Shown here piece by piece: positions 1 through 8,059 of a stretch of 64,000 nucleotides of DNA. Each line of letters begins with the position of its first letter. The stretch's first letter is position 1. Origin of the DNA: Allobosea sp. (GTDB lineage: Bacteria; Pseudomonadota; Alphaproteobacteria; Rhizobiales; Beijerinckiaceae). The DNA lies in NCBI GenBank assembly GCA_024231975.1, contig JAAEQB010000097.1, forward strand, positions 62,001-126,000, written 5' to 3'. The position numbers and the translations under genes are program-made. The notes under the pieces were generated by a model. That model searched no databases, had not been told where the DNA came from, and saw only the letters and a list, made by a program, of their open reading frames with translations.

Positions 1-1031
1 TGCCGGATGTCGTAGGCGCCGGTCATGTTGCCGTGCATCCGGTAGAGCGTCGCCGGCTCCGGAGCGCGCGGATAGGCACCGCAATCCTCGATCTGGTCCC
101 AGTCGAGCGCGCTGATCCGGCCCTGAGTCGACACGGCGGCCTTGAGCGTGGTGACGCGATTGGTCGCGGCCACCGCCGCGCCGAGATGCTCGAGCCGGTC
201 CTCGATCCATTTCACCGGCCGCCCGGCGATCCGCGCGGCGACGCCGATCAGGACGGCATAGGGCGCAACGCCCTGCTTGACGCCGAAGCTGCCGCCGGAG
301 TCCGGCGGCATGCGCAAACGCAGGCGATTGCCAGGAACCTTCAGCGCGCGCGCCAGCACGGTGTGAATGCTGAACGGGCCCTGGAAATTGGCGAGGATGT
401 CGTAGACGTCCTCATGCGGATCATAGTCCGCGACAACGCCGAAGGTCTCCATCGGCGCGCCGGTATTGCGCGGATAGGCGATGCTGACCGAGATCGTGTG
501 CGCGGCCGCTGCAAAGGCAGCTGCGGGCTCGCCATAGCGGAAGCGCCGATCGCTGACGAGGTTCGCGCCGGCCTTCTCGTGCAGGACGGGCGCGCCCTCC
601 CCCATGCTGGCGAGGGGATCGACGGCGGCCATGAGCGGCTTGTACGCGACCTCGATCGCGTCGAGCGCATCCTCGGCGAGATAGCGGCTCTCCGCCACCG
701 CGATCGCGACGGGCTCGCCGACATAGCGCACGCGCTCGACGGCCATCGGCCAGTTCTCGGCGGCGATCTTCAGCCCGGCGACCATCGGCGTGGTCAGCTT
801 GGCGAGGTCGTGCCCGGTGACGATCGTCACCACGCCCGGCAGCGCGGCGGCGGCCTTGGTCTCGATCGAGAGGATGTCGGCATGGGCGTGCGGCGAGCGC
901 AGGATCGCAGCGTGCAGCGTGCCCGGCCTGGTGCCGAGATCATCGACAAAGCGTCCGCGACCGGTCAGCAGGGCGGCGTCCTCGACGCGCTCCACGGACT
1001 GACCCGTCCACGAAATGGTTTCAGCCTTCAC
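1..1031 (-). CDS. Molybdenum hydroxylase large subunit (CoxL/XdhB-like), partial
   Basis: This is the N-terminal part (about 343 residues) of a xanthine dehydrogenase/CO dehydrogenase family molybdopterin-binding subunit. The gene runs off the left edge, so its C-terminus and active-site Glu are not visible. The translation begins VKAETISWTGQSVERVEDAA and contains the family's RGRFVDD, LHAAILRSPHAHA and YVGEPVAIAVAES segments and the Mo-cofactor loop GGSFGVKQG. The start is a GTG at 1031; a GGGAG ribosome site lies about 10 nt upstream, inside a hairpin. Such subunits hydroxylate aldehydes or heterocycles together with 2Fe-2S and FAD subunits, which may lie beyond the edge. An AraC regulator lies upstream on the same strand. 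Family is secure; substrate is unknown. Confidence 0.82.
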   Translation of the reverse strand, partial: MKAETISWTGQSVERVEDAALLTGRGRFVDDLGTRPGTLHAAILRSPHAHADILSIETKAAAALPGVVTIVTGHDLAKLTTPMVAGLKIAAENWPMAVERVRYVGEPVAIAVAESRYLAEDALDAIEVAYKPLMAAVDPLASMGEGAPVLHEKAGANLVSDRRFRYGEPAAAFAAAAHTISVSIAYPRNTGAPMETFGVVADYDPHEDVYDILANFQGPFSIHTVLARALKVPGNRLRLRMPPDSGGSFGVKQGVAPYAVLIGVAARIAGRPVKWIEDRLEHLGAAVAATNRVTTLKAAVSTQGRISALDWDQIEDCGAYPRAPEPATLYRMHGNMTGAYDIR

Positions 1032-1042
1032 CAGCGTTCGGC

Positions 1043-1078
1043 TCCCGTGAGGCGCTCTTACGGAGGCGCCTCACGGGA
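1043..1078 (-). promoter_or_regulatory. Perfect 13-bp-arm hairpin overlapping the ribosome site of the Mo hydroxylase gene
   Basis: Arms 1043-1055 and 1066-1078 are perfectly complementary around a 10-nt loop. On the minus strand the downstream arm ends in GGGAG, the likely Shine-Dalgarno of the GTG at 1031. No T-run follows in that direction, so it is not a classic intrinsic terminator. It could end araC transcription in a Rho-dependent way or hide the ribosome site. Confidence 0.5.
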
Positions 1079-1170
1079 AGGTTCGGTCATCGGCCGGCCA
1101 GGTTCGATCCCGCCCAGTCTCGCGACTTACCGAATAGTCTCAAATTCGAAGGATTGGCCCGGTCAGACCA

Positions 1171-2016
1171 CTAGCGGCCGAGACGCGCCACGTTGCGGAA
1201 CTCGCTGGGCGCCACCGAGCAATGGTCGCGGAAGAAGCGGGTGAAATGCGCGGGTGCACTGAAACCGAGCCTGTCGCCGATCGCGCTGAAGCTCTCATCG
1301 CCATCGACGACGGCGCCGACCGCGAGCTCGACCTTCAGCACATTGAGGAAGACATGCGGCGTCACACCGGTCGAGGCTTCGAACATCCGGAAGAAATGCG
1401 CCCGCGACAGGCCGGCCTCGCTGGCCAGCCGCTCGATCGAGAGCGGTGCGGCCGGGTCGGAGCGCATCAGCGAGATCGCCCGGCGCACACGAAAGTCGAC
1501 CGCGCTCGAACGCGCGATCTCACGCAAGGAGGCGCCGATCGAGCGCCAGGGCGTGAACCGCTCGATCACAGCGATCATCAGTTCCGAGAGCAGCTCCTCC
1601 TGCCGGCGGCTGGCGCCGGGTTCGTGCACCATCTCGGCGGCGAGATCGAGCGCGGTCTGGCGGATATGGGCGCTGACTTCGCCAGCGGACTGCTCGAAGA
1701 AGCCGGGCGAACCGCTCGCCGCCCAGTTCGGCCGGAAGCTGCGCAGCCAGTCGGGCTCGATATAGAGCGCCAGGATCAACGCGTTCTTGCGCGAGGGATC
1801 ATGGACATAGGCATGCGTCTCCCAGGCGTTGACCAGCACTGCGAGATCGTCGGTCAGCGGGGCGACATGGTCCCCGACCAGGAACTGCGTGTCGTCGCCG
1901 TCGACCTTGAGCAGGACATGGCAATGCGGGTGCGCGTGCCGGACGAGGCTGCGATCCATGTCGAGCAGCGCCACCCGGCCGAAAGCTCCGTGCGCGATGC
2001 GCAGGGCATCCGACAT
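1171..2016 (-). CDS. AraC-family transcriptional regulator
   Basis: A 281-residue regulator. The N-terminal half is a cupin-like effector domain (HAHPHCHVLLKVDG, DDTQFLVGDHVAPLTDDLAVLVNAWETHAY) and the C-terminal ~100 residues form the double helix-turn-helix of AraC/XylS proteins (IERLASEAGLSRAHFFRMFEAS and FSAIGDRLGFSAPAHFTRFFRDH). The ATG at 2016 has GAGGAAA upstream at good spacing. It lies directly upstream of the truncated Mo hydroxylase gene on the same strand, so it probably controls that gene in response to an aldehyde or aromatic substrate. The effector cannot be read from sequence. Confidence 0.9.
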   Translation of the reverse strand: MSDALRIAHGAFGRVALLDMDRSLVRHAHPHCHVLLKVDGDDTQFLVGDHVAPLTDDLAVLVNAWETHAYVHDPSRKNALILALYIEPDWLRSFRPNWAASGSPGFFEQSAGEVSAHIRQTALDLAAEMVHEPGASRRQEELLSELMIAVIERFTPWRSIGASLREIARSSAVDFRVRRAISLMRSDPAAPLSIERLASEAGLSRAHFFRMFEASTGVTPHVFLNVLKVELAVGAVVDGDESFSAIGDRLGFSAPAHFTRFFRDHCSVAPSEFRNVARLGR

Positions 2017-2140
2017 GCCGTTTCCTCACCCGGTATCGTGTTGTCAGGGCGGCCAGCCGCCAGAAGCCGGATATTGGACGGCAGCCGGCCGTCTTTCAAG
2101 GCGACCCGGGCCAGCCGCTTTGTCGCGGGTGGTGCAGGCC

Positions 2141-2920
2141 TCAGACCCAGCCACCGTCGACGACATAATGCTGGTTGGTGCAGGCGCCCGCTTCTTCCGA
2201 GGCGAAGAACAGGGTCGCGCGCGCAATGTCCTCCGGCACCAGCCGGCGCTTCAGGCATTGGCGGCGCATCAGCTCGGCCTCGCTTTCCGGCGTCAGCCAC
2301 AGGTCGATCTGGCGCTGCGTCATGATCCAGCCCGGCGCGATCGCGTTGACGCGGATGTTGTGCTCGCCGAAATCGCGCGCCAGCGAGCGCGTCAGGCCGA
2401 GCACGGCCGACTTTGCCGCCGTATAGGCCGGCATGCCGCCCTGGCCGATCATCCAGGAGGTCGAGCCGAAATTGACGATCGCGCCACCTTTCCGCGCGAT
2501 CATGTCGGGCAGCACCGCCTGCGCCGCGAAGAACTGGTGCTTCAGGTTCACCGCCATGCGCTCGTCCCAGTATTCGGGCGTGACCTCGAGCGCGTCATGG
2601 CGCTGGTCGTGCGCGGCGTTGTTGATGAGGATGTCGACGGGGCCAAGCGCGGCCCGGATCGCTGTGATCGCCTGGCGCAACGCGGCGATGTCGGTCAGGT
2701 CGGCGCGCTCGAAGTGCACGCTCGCACCGCTGGTGGCGAGCTCCGTCGCGATGGCGCGGGACTCCGCCTCCTTCAGGTCGATGAAGCCGACCTTCGCGCC
2801 TTGCCGGACAAAGGCACGCACGATCGCCTCACCGATCCCCGAGCCACCGCCCGTGACCAGCGCCACCTTGCCCTCGAGATCCGGATAAATCGCACCCGCC
2901 AAGACCGCCTCCCTTGTCAT
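2141..2920 (-). CDS. Short-chain dehydrogenase/reductase
   Basis: A classical SDR of about 259 residues. It has the Rossmann motif TGGGSGIG near the N-terminus, the NNAAHD segment (NNAG equivalent), catalytic Ser in STSWM, the YTAAK active-site motif (Tyr and Lys) and the substrate-loop region IAPGWIMT. I prefer the ATG at 2920 because a longer frame, starting at 2983, would run through the palindromic operator region. It is divergent from the sugar ABC operon across about 126 nt. Likely role: NAD(P)-dependent oxidation of a sugar or sugar acid imported by that operon (inference from context). Confidence 0.87.
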   Translation of the reverse strand: MTREAVLAGAIYPDLEGKVALVTGGGSGIGEAIVRAFVRQGAKVGFIDLKEAESRAIATELATSGASVHFERADLTDIAALRQAITAIRAALGPVDILINNAAHDQRHDALEVTPEYWDERMAVNLKHQFFAAQAVLPDMIARKGGAIVNFGSTSWMIGQGGMPAYTAAKSAVLGLTRSLARDFGEHNIRVNAIAPGWIMTQRQIDLWLTPESEAELMRRQCLKRRLVPEDIARATLFFASEEAGACTNQHYVVDGGWV

Positions 2921-2958
2921 CGCCACGCATAAGCTACGGCGCCCGGACTTGACTAGCA

Positions 2959-2990
2959 TCAGAATTTGAGTTGCGCACCTCAAATTCTGA
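2959..2990. promoter_or_regulatory. 32-bp near-perfect palindrome, probable operator
   Basis: TCAGAATTTGAG (2959-2970) is mirrored by CTCAAATTCTGA (2979-2990), and the spacer contains the self-complementary TGCGCA (2972-2977) on the same dyad axis. Only the 2971/2978 pair breaks the symmetry. The site sits between the divergent SDR and sugar-ABC genes, as expected for the operator of a dimeric regulator. The LacI-family protein encoded at the end of this operon is the natural candidate. CTCAAATTC also occurs at 1139-1147. Confidence 0.7.
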
Positions 2991-3046
2991 GGTTACGGTT
3001 CGAGCCATCAACGGCCCGTCAGCGGCCGAAACCCGGGAGGACCCTC

Positions 3047-4306
3047 ATGGCTCGTTTCAAAGGCCTGCTTGTCGGCGCCGTTGCCCTCGCCTTCAGCGCA
3101 GGCGCGGCCGTTGCCCAGACCACGGTCAAATGGCTGCACATCGAAGCCAACCCGGTGGTGGTGAAGCTCTGGGAGGAGGTCGCGCGCGAGTTCGAGGCGA
3201 AGAACCCCGGCGTGAAGGTCGAGATGCAATATCTCGAAAACGAGGCCTACAAGGCCAAGGCCCCGACGCTGCTACAGTCCAAGGACAGGCCGCACATCAT
3301 CTACAGCTGGGCCGGCGGCGTACTGAAGTCGCAGGTCGAAGCCGGCGTCCTCGAGGACCTCACCCCGGCATTGCAGGGCTACAAGGACAATCTGTCCCAG
3401 AGCGCGGTCGACGCCTTCACGATCGACGGCAAGATCTACGGCGTGCCCTATGGCGTCTCGCAGGTCGGATTCATGGCCAACAAGGACCTGCTGGCCAAGG
3501 CCGGCGTCGATGCCGGCAAGATCGTCAGCTACGACGACCTCCTCGACGCGGTGAAGAAGCTCAAGGCCGCCGGCATCACGCCGCTGGCGGTCGGCGGCGC
3601 CGACAAATGGCCGGTGCATTTCTACTGGACCAACCTGGCCATGCGTCTCGGCGGCAAGGCTGCGATCCAGGCGGCGCTGAAGGGGCAGGATGGCGGCTTC
3701 GAGGGCGAAACCTTCCAGAAGTCGGGCGAGCTGTTCAAGCAGCTCGTCGATCTCCAGCCCTACCAGAACGGTTTCCTCGGCTTCAAGAGCCAGCAGGCGA
3801 TCGGCCATTTCGGTGACGGCAAGGCGGCGATGCTGCTCGCCATCTCCAGCTTCTATCATACCCAGAAGGTCTTCGCTGTCGACAAGACCGGCGTGCCCGA
3901 CGACAAGCTCGCCTGGATCAACTTCCCGACCGTCTCCGGCGGCAAGGGCCTGCCGAGCGACACGCTGGGCGGCATCAATGGCTGGCTCGTCACCAAGGGC
4001 GCACCGAAGGAGGCTGCCGCCTTCCTGAAATACTTCGTCAGCGCCGAGCCGCAGAAGCGCCTCGCCGCCGGCAATTTCATCGTGCCGGTCTACAAGGGCG
4101 CCGAGGCCGGGCTCGGCAGCGCCTTCATGCGCAACATCGCCCAGAACATCGCCAACTCGACCTATCACCAGAACTTCTACGACCAGGATCTCGGCCCCTC
4201 CGTCGGCCGGGTCGTCAACGACGCAACCACCGAGATCGCCGCCGGCACGATGACGCCGAAACAGGCGGCCAAGGCGATCCAGGACGCCTTCCGTCAGGGT
4301 AATTGA
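3047..4306 (+). CDS. ABC sugar-binding protein (CUT1 family, SBP_bac_1)
   Basis: A periplasmic substrate-binding protein of 419 residues with a clear Sec signal peptide (MARFKGLLVGAVALAFSAGA, cleavage after AVA). The mature part matches family 1 extracellular solute-binding proteins for sugars (KWLHIEANPVVVKLWEEVAREFEAKNPGVKVEM; GVPYGVSQVGFMANKDLL). The ATG at 3047 is preceded by GGGAGG at 6-nt spacing. It is the first gene of an operon with two permeases, a Gfo/Idh/MocA dehydrogenase and a ThuA protein. No ATPase gene lies in the operon, so a shared MsmK/UgpC-like ATPase encoded elsewhere is expected. Substrate unknown; probably a mono- or oligosaccharide. Confidence 0.93.
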   Translation: MARFKGLLVGAVALAFSAGAAVAQTTVKWLHIEANPVVVKLWEEVAREFEAKNPGVKVEMQYLENEAYKAKAPTLLQSKDRPHIIYSWAGGVLKSQVEAGVLEDLTPALQGYKDNLSQSAVDAFTIDGKIYGVPYGVSQVGFMANKDLLAKAGVDAGKIVSYDDLLDAVKKLKAAGITPLAVGGADKWPVHFYWTNLAMRLGGKAAIQAALKGQDGGFEGETFQKSGELFKQLVDLQPYQNGFLGFKSQQAIGHFGDGKAAMLLAISSFYHTQKVFAVDKTGVPDDKLAWINFPTVSGGKGLPSDTLGGINGWLVTKGAPKEAAAFLKYFVSAEPQKRLAAGNFIVPVYKGAEAGLGSAFMRNIAQNIANSTYHQNFYDQDLGPSVGRVVNDATTEIAAGTMTPKQAAKAIQDAFRQGN

Positions 4307-4420
4307 CGGCAAGCAAGGATGCCGGGGCGCGGCATGCGCCCTCGCCGATCGAAGCGCCGAACGGCGGATGGTCTTCCGCCGGCCGACCTCCCCTACCCGC
4401 CATCATCGCGCGAGGTGAAC

Positions 4421-5311
4421 ATGGCTGCGCTCGCCGGACGCAGAGTCGCCGATGTCGGCAAGCTCTCGACCATCCTGCTGTTCCTGCCGCCGGCGCTGCT
4501 GCTGTTCACCCTGTTCGTGGTGCTGCCGGTCGGCGAGGCCGCCTGGTATTCGGGCTTCAACTGGAACGGCTTCGGCAAGCCGACCAACTGGATCGGCCTA
4601 GACAACTACCGCTTCGTCTTCGACAACCGCGCCTTCGGCACCGCCTTCAAGAACAACCTGCTGATCATCGTCGTCTCGCTGGTGATCCAGCTGCCGCTGG
4701 CGCTCTCGCTCGCGATCATCCTCGCCGATCGCTTCCGCGGATCGGTGGCGCTCAGGATGGTGTTCTTCCTGCCCTATATCCTGGCGGAAATCGCCACGGG
4801 CCTGATCTTCAGCTTCGTCTATGACGGCGACTACGGCCTGCTTGCGGCGATCTACAAGAGCTTCGGCGCCGAGGCGCCGCATCTGCTGGCGAGCCCGCAG
4901 ACGGCCTTCGCCGCCATCCTCGTCGTCGTGGTGTGGAAATATTTCGGCTTCCACATGATGCTGTTCATCGCGGCGCTGCAGACCATCGACCGCTCCATGC
5001 TGGAGGCGGCCAAAATCGACGGCGCCAGCCGCTGGCAGAGCCTGCGCTATGTCGTCATCCCCTCTCTCGCGCCGACCATCCGCCTCTCGGTCTTCTTCGC
5101 CATCGTCGGCTCGCTGCAGCTCTTCGACCTGGTGATGCCGCTGACGCGCGGCGGCCCCTCCGACTCCTCTCACACCATGGTGAGCTTCCTCTACACCTTC
5201 GGGATCACGCGGATGCGCGTCGGCTTCGGCAGCGCCGTCGGCGTCATCCTGTTCCTGATCTGCGTGGTGTTCGCCTTCACCTACAAGCGTTGGATCATGC
5301 GCGATGAGTGA
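4421..5311 (+). CDS. ABC sugar permease, MalF/UgpA-type (CUT1)
   Basis: An inner-membrane permease of 296 residues with about six hydrophobic segments and the EAA loop (EAAKIDGASRWQSLRYVVIP) that docks the ATPase. I chose the ATG at 4421 because GAGGTG lies just upstream; a longer frame exists but its extra residues look non-coding. The stop overlaps the next permease start by 8 nt (5304-5311), indicating translational coupling. It would form the transmembrane heterodimer with its neighbour for the binding protein at 3047. Confidence 0.93.
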   Translation: MAALAGRRVADVGKLSTILLFLPPALLLFTLFVVLPVGEAAWYSGFNWNGFGKPTNWIGLDNYRFVFDNRAFGTAFKNNLLIIVVSLVIQLPLALSLAIILADRFRGSVALRMVFFLPYILAEIATGLIFSFVYDGDYGLLAAIYKSFGAEAPHLLASPQTAFAAILVVVVWKYFGFHMMLFIAALQTIDRSMLEAAKIDGASRWQSLRYVVIPSLAPTIRLSVFFAIVGSLQLFDLVMPLTRGGPSDSSHTMVSFLYTFGITRMRVGFGSAVGVILFLICVVFAFTYKRWIMRDE

Positions 5312-6164
5312 GCCTGCCTCCTCCGCCGCCTTCAGCGAGGACGGCTTCAGCCCGGCTGCGGTCGGCAAGGCGCTCTATCTCCTCGCCGTGGTCCTGTTCG
5401 TAATGACGCCGCTGGTCGCGACGGTCCTCGGCGGCTTCAAATCGCTGGGCGAACTGCGCACCAACCCGTTCGGCCTGCCCGGGGTCTGGGAGTGGAGCAA
5501 CTACGCCGACATCCTGCTCTCGCGGCGCTACTGGCAGCTTCTCGGCAACAGCTTCGTCATCGCCACGCTGACCGTTGTGCTGACGCTGATCTGCGCTTCG
5601 ATGGCCGCCTTCGTCTTCGCCCATCTGCACTTCTTCGGCCGCGACATGCTGCTGAACTATCTGACGATGGGCCTGCTCTTTCCGGCCGCCACCGCGATCC
5701 TGCCGATGTTCATCAAGGTGCGCGATCTCGGCCTGCTCGACAGCCATATGGGCGTCGTCCTGCCCCAGGTCGCCTTCGCGCTGGCGATGAGCATCCTGCT
5801 GCTGCGGCGCTTCTTCAAGGACCTGCCGACCGAGCTCCTGGAGGCCGCGCTCGTCGACGGCTGCTCCTATCCGAAGTTCTTCCGCTACGTGACGCTGCCG
5901 CTGTCACGTCCGATCCTGGCGACGGTCGGCACCATCACCTTCGTGCACAGCTGGAACGCCTATCTGATCCCGCTGGTGATGCTGAACAGCGACCGCCTCT
6001 ACCCCTGGCCGCTCGGCATCATGGTCTACCAGGGCGAATACTCGACCGAGTGGCACCTGATCCTCGCCTTCATCACCCTCACCATCCTGCCCACCATCAT
6101 CCTCTTCCTCTTCGCCCAGAAGCACATCGTCGCCGGCCTCACCGCCGGCGCGGTGAAAGGCTGA
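5304..6164 (+). CDS. ABC sugar permease, MalG/UgpE-type (CUT1)
   Basis: The second inner-membrane permease of the sugar importer (286 residues). It has six predicted helices and the EAA motif as LLEAALVDGCSYPKFFRYVTLPLS in the cytoplasmic loop. The start overlaps the end of the first permease. The C-terminus AQKHIVAGLTAGAVKG is the typical end of MalG-like subunits. Confidence 0.93.
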   Translation: MSEPASSAAFSEDGFSPAAVGKALYLLAVVLFVMTPLVATVLGGFKSLGELRTNPFGLPGVWEWSNYADILLSRRYWQLLGNSFVIATLTVVLTLICASMAAFVFAHLHFFGRDMLLNYLTMGLLFPAATAILPMFIKVRDLGLLDSHMGVVLPQVAFALAMSILLLRRFFKDLPTELLEAALVDGCSYPKFFRYVTLPLSRPILATVGTITFVHSWNAYLIPLVMLNSDRLYPWPLGIMVYQGEYSTEWHLILAFITLTILPTIILFLFAQKHIVAGLTAGAVKG

Positions 6165-6189
6165 GCACCCGTCTATCAAGGAGCGTTCC

Positions 6190-7287
6190 ATGCGAAAGAT
6201 CGGCGTCGGCATCATCGGGTGCGGCAACATCTCGACGAAATACATGACGGCGATGCAGCAGTTCTCGACCATCGAGCTGCGCGCCGTCGCCGACATGCGC
6301 ACTGCACCCGCCGAAGCGCGCGGCGCCGAGTTCGGCGTGCCGGCGATGCGGGTCGACCAGCTCCTGAAACGCGACGACGTCGAGATCGTCGTCAACCTGA
6401 CCGTGCCGCTGGCCCATACCGATGTCAGCCTCGCGGCACTGCGGGCCGGCAAGCACGTCCATTCCGAGAAGCCGCTCGGCGTCAACGTCGCCGAGGCCCG
6501 CAAGGTGATGGACCTTGCCCAGGAGAAGGGCCTGCGCGTCGGCTCTGCCCCCGACACCTTCCTCGGCGGCGGCCACCAGACCGCCCGCAAGCTGATCGAC
6601 GACGGCGCCATCGGTAAGGCCGTCGCCGGCAACGCCTTCTTCGGCTGCCCCGGCCATGAGCGCTGGCATCCGGCGCCCGGCTTCTATTACCTGCGCGGCG
6701 GCGGGCCGATGCTCGACATGGGCCCCTACTACATCACCGATCTCGTCAACCTGCTCGGGCCGATCGCCTCCGTCGTCGGCTTCGCGACGCGGCCGAAGGC
6801 CGAGCGCCTCGTCACCAGCCAGCCGATGAACGGCACGCTGATCCCGGTCGAGGTCGCGACCCATGTCACCGGCGTGCTCGAATTCGTCTCGGGCGCCGCC
6901 GTCTCGATCACCATGAGCTTCGACGTCCCCAAGCATCGCCACAGCCCGATCGAGATCTACGGCTCGGAAGGCAGCCTCGCCGTGCCCGACCCGAACCGCT
7001 TCGGCGGCGAGGTCCTGGTCGCCAAGGCCGGCGGCGACTGGCAGGCGCAGGCCCTCAGCCACGGCAACAGCGAGGGCGAGTTCCGCTCGATCGGCGTCGC
7101 CGACATGGCGGCAGGCCTGCTCTCCGGCCGGCCGCACCGGGCCAGCGGCGCGCTGGCGCTGCACGTGCTCGAAGCGATGGAAGCCTTCCAGACAGCCTCC
7201 GACGAGGGGCGGCGCGTCACGCTTGCAACCACGGTCGAGCGGCCGGCCATGCTGCCGCCCGGCCTGCCCACCGGTACTCTGGATTGA
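6190..7287 (+). CDS. Gfo/Idh/MocA-family NAD(P)-dependent oxidoreductase
   Basis: A 365-residue sugar dehydrogenase-type protein. It begins with the nucleotide-binding GIIGCGNIS motif and carries the family's HSEKPLGVN segment (EKP lysine), followed by the C-terminal alpha/beta substrate domain. AGGAG lies upstream of the ATG at 6190. It sits between the importer and a ThuA-domain gene, an arrangement often seen in sugar or inositol-type catabolic operons. It probably oxidises the imported sugar or an early intermediate; the exact substrate cannot be assigned. Confidence 0.92.
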   Translation: MRKIGVGIIGCGNISTKYMTAMQQFSTIELRAVADMRTAPAEARGAEFGVPAMRVDQLLKRDDVEIVVNLTVPLAHTDVSLAALRAGKHVHSEKPLGVNVAEARKVMDLAQEKGLRVGSAPDTFLGGGHQTARKLIDDGAIGKAVAGNAFFGCPGHERWHPAPGFYYLRGGGPMLDMGPYYITDLVNLLGPIASVVGFATRPKAERLVTSQPMNGTLIPVEVATHVTGVLEFVSGAAVSITMSFDVPKHRHSPIEIYGSEGSLAVPDPNRFGGEVLVAKAGGDWQAQALSHGNSEGEFRSIGVADMAAGLLSGRPHRASGALALHVLEAMEAFQTASDEGRRVTLATTVERPAMLPPGLPTGTLD

Positions 7288-7299
7288 ATGGGGATCGAC

Positions 7300-7944
7300 A
7301 TGACAAGGACTGCGCTGATCGTCTGGGGCGGCTGGAGCGGCCATGACCCCGACCTCTGCAGCTCGATGATCCGGGGCTGGCTGAAGGCGGAGGGTTTCGA
7401 CGTGCGCGTCGAGACCGCGACCTCCGTCTTCCTCGATCCCGCGATCCGCGACTACTCGCTGATCGTGCCGATCTACACGATGTCGAAGATCGAGAAGCCG
7501 GAGGCGGCTGCCCTGTGCGAGGCCGTCGCCGGCGGCGTCGGCCTCGCCGGCCATCATGGCGGCATGGGCGACGCCTTCCGCGACGCGGTCGACTACCAGT
7601 TCATGTGCGGCGGCCAATGGGTCGCCCATCCCGGCGGGATCATCGACTACACGGTCGACATCACCCGCCCGGACGATCCGCTGATGCAGGGCATCGCCAG
7701 CTTCGAGCACCGCTCGGAGCAGTATTACATGCATGTCGACCCGGCCAATGAGGTGCTGGCGACCACGACCTTCAACGGCGAGCATGCGCCCTGGATCGAC
7801 GGGGTGGTGATGCCGGTGGTCTGGCGCAAGCGCTACGGCAAGGGGCGGGTGTTCTATTCCTCGCTCGGCCACCGCGCCTATGAGCTCGACGTGCCGGAAA
7901 TCCGCACGATCATGACGCGCGGCCTGCTTTGGGCGGCGCGCTGA
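7300..7944 (+). CDS. ThuA-domain (trehalose-utilisation-like) protein
   Basis: About 214 residues of a ThuA family, class I glutamine-amidotransferase-like fold: ALIVWGGWSGHDPD at the start, GLAGHHGGMGDAFRD in the middle, and VWRKRYGKGRVFYSSLGHRAYEL near the end. ThuA proteins accompany sugar ABC operons and take part in 3-keto-sugar metabolism in rhizobia. An in-frame ATG at 7288 is possible, but the one at 7300 has the better ribosome site (GGGG). It directly follows the Gfo/Idh/MocA gene, so the two probably act on the same oxidised sugar. Confidence 0.85.
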   Translation: MTRTALIVWGGWSGHDPDLCSSMIRGWLKAEGFDVRVETATSVFLDPAIRDYSLIVPIYTMSKIEKPEAAALCEAVAGGVGLAGHHGGMGDAFRDAVDYQFMCGGQWVAHPGGIIDYTVDITRPDDPLMQGIASFEHRSEQYYMHVDPANEVLATTTFNGEHAPWIDGVVMPVVWRKRYGKGRVFYSSLGHRAYELDVPEIRTIMTRGLLWAAR

Positions 7945-8059
7945 TATCGGGGGCGCCGGGCCGGCCGAACGGCTGGACTTGAGACCCCCGTCAATGCCAA
8001 GGCCTGCGCCGCCGGTGAAGGTGGAAGCCGATCCCGCGGCGCAGATGCAAGGAGAGGTC

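Noticed and set aside
33..1244. Long plus-strand frame opposite the truncated Mo hydroxylase
   Set aside because: Its protein is Arg/Asp-rich and resembles no family; the minus strand gives a clear Mo hydroxylase. It is a GC-rich mirror frame.
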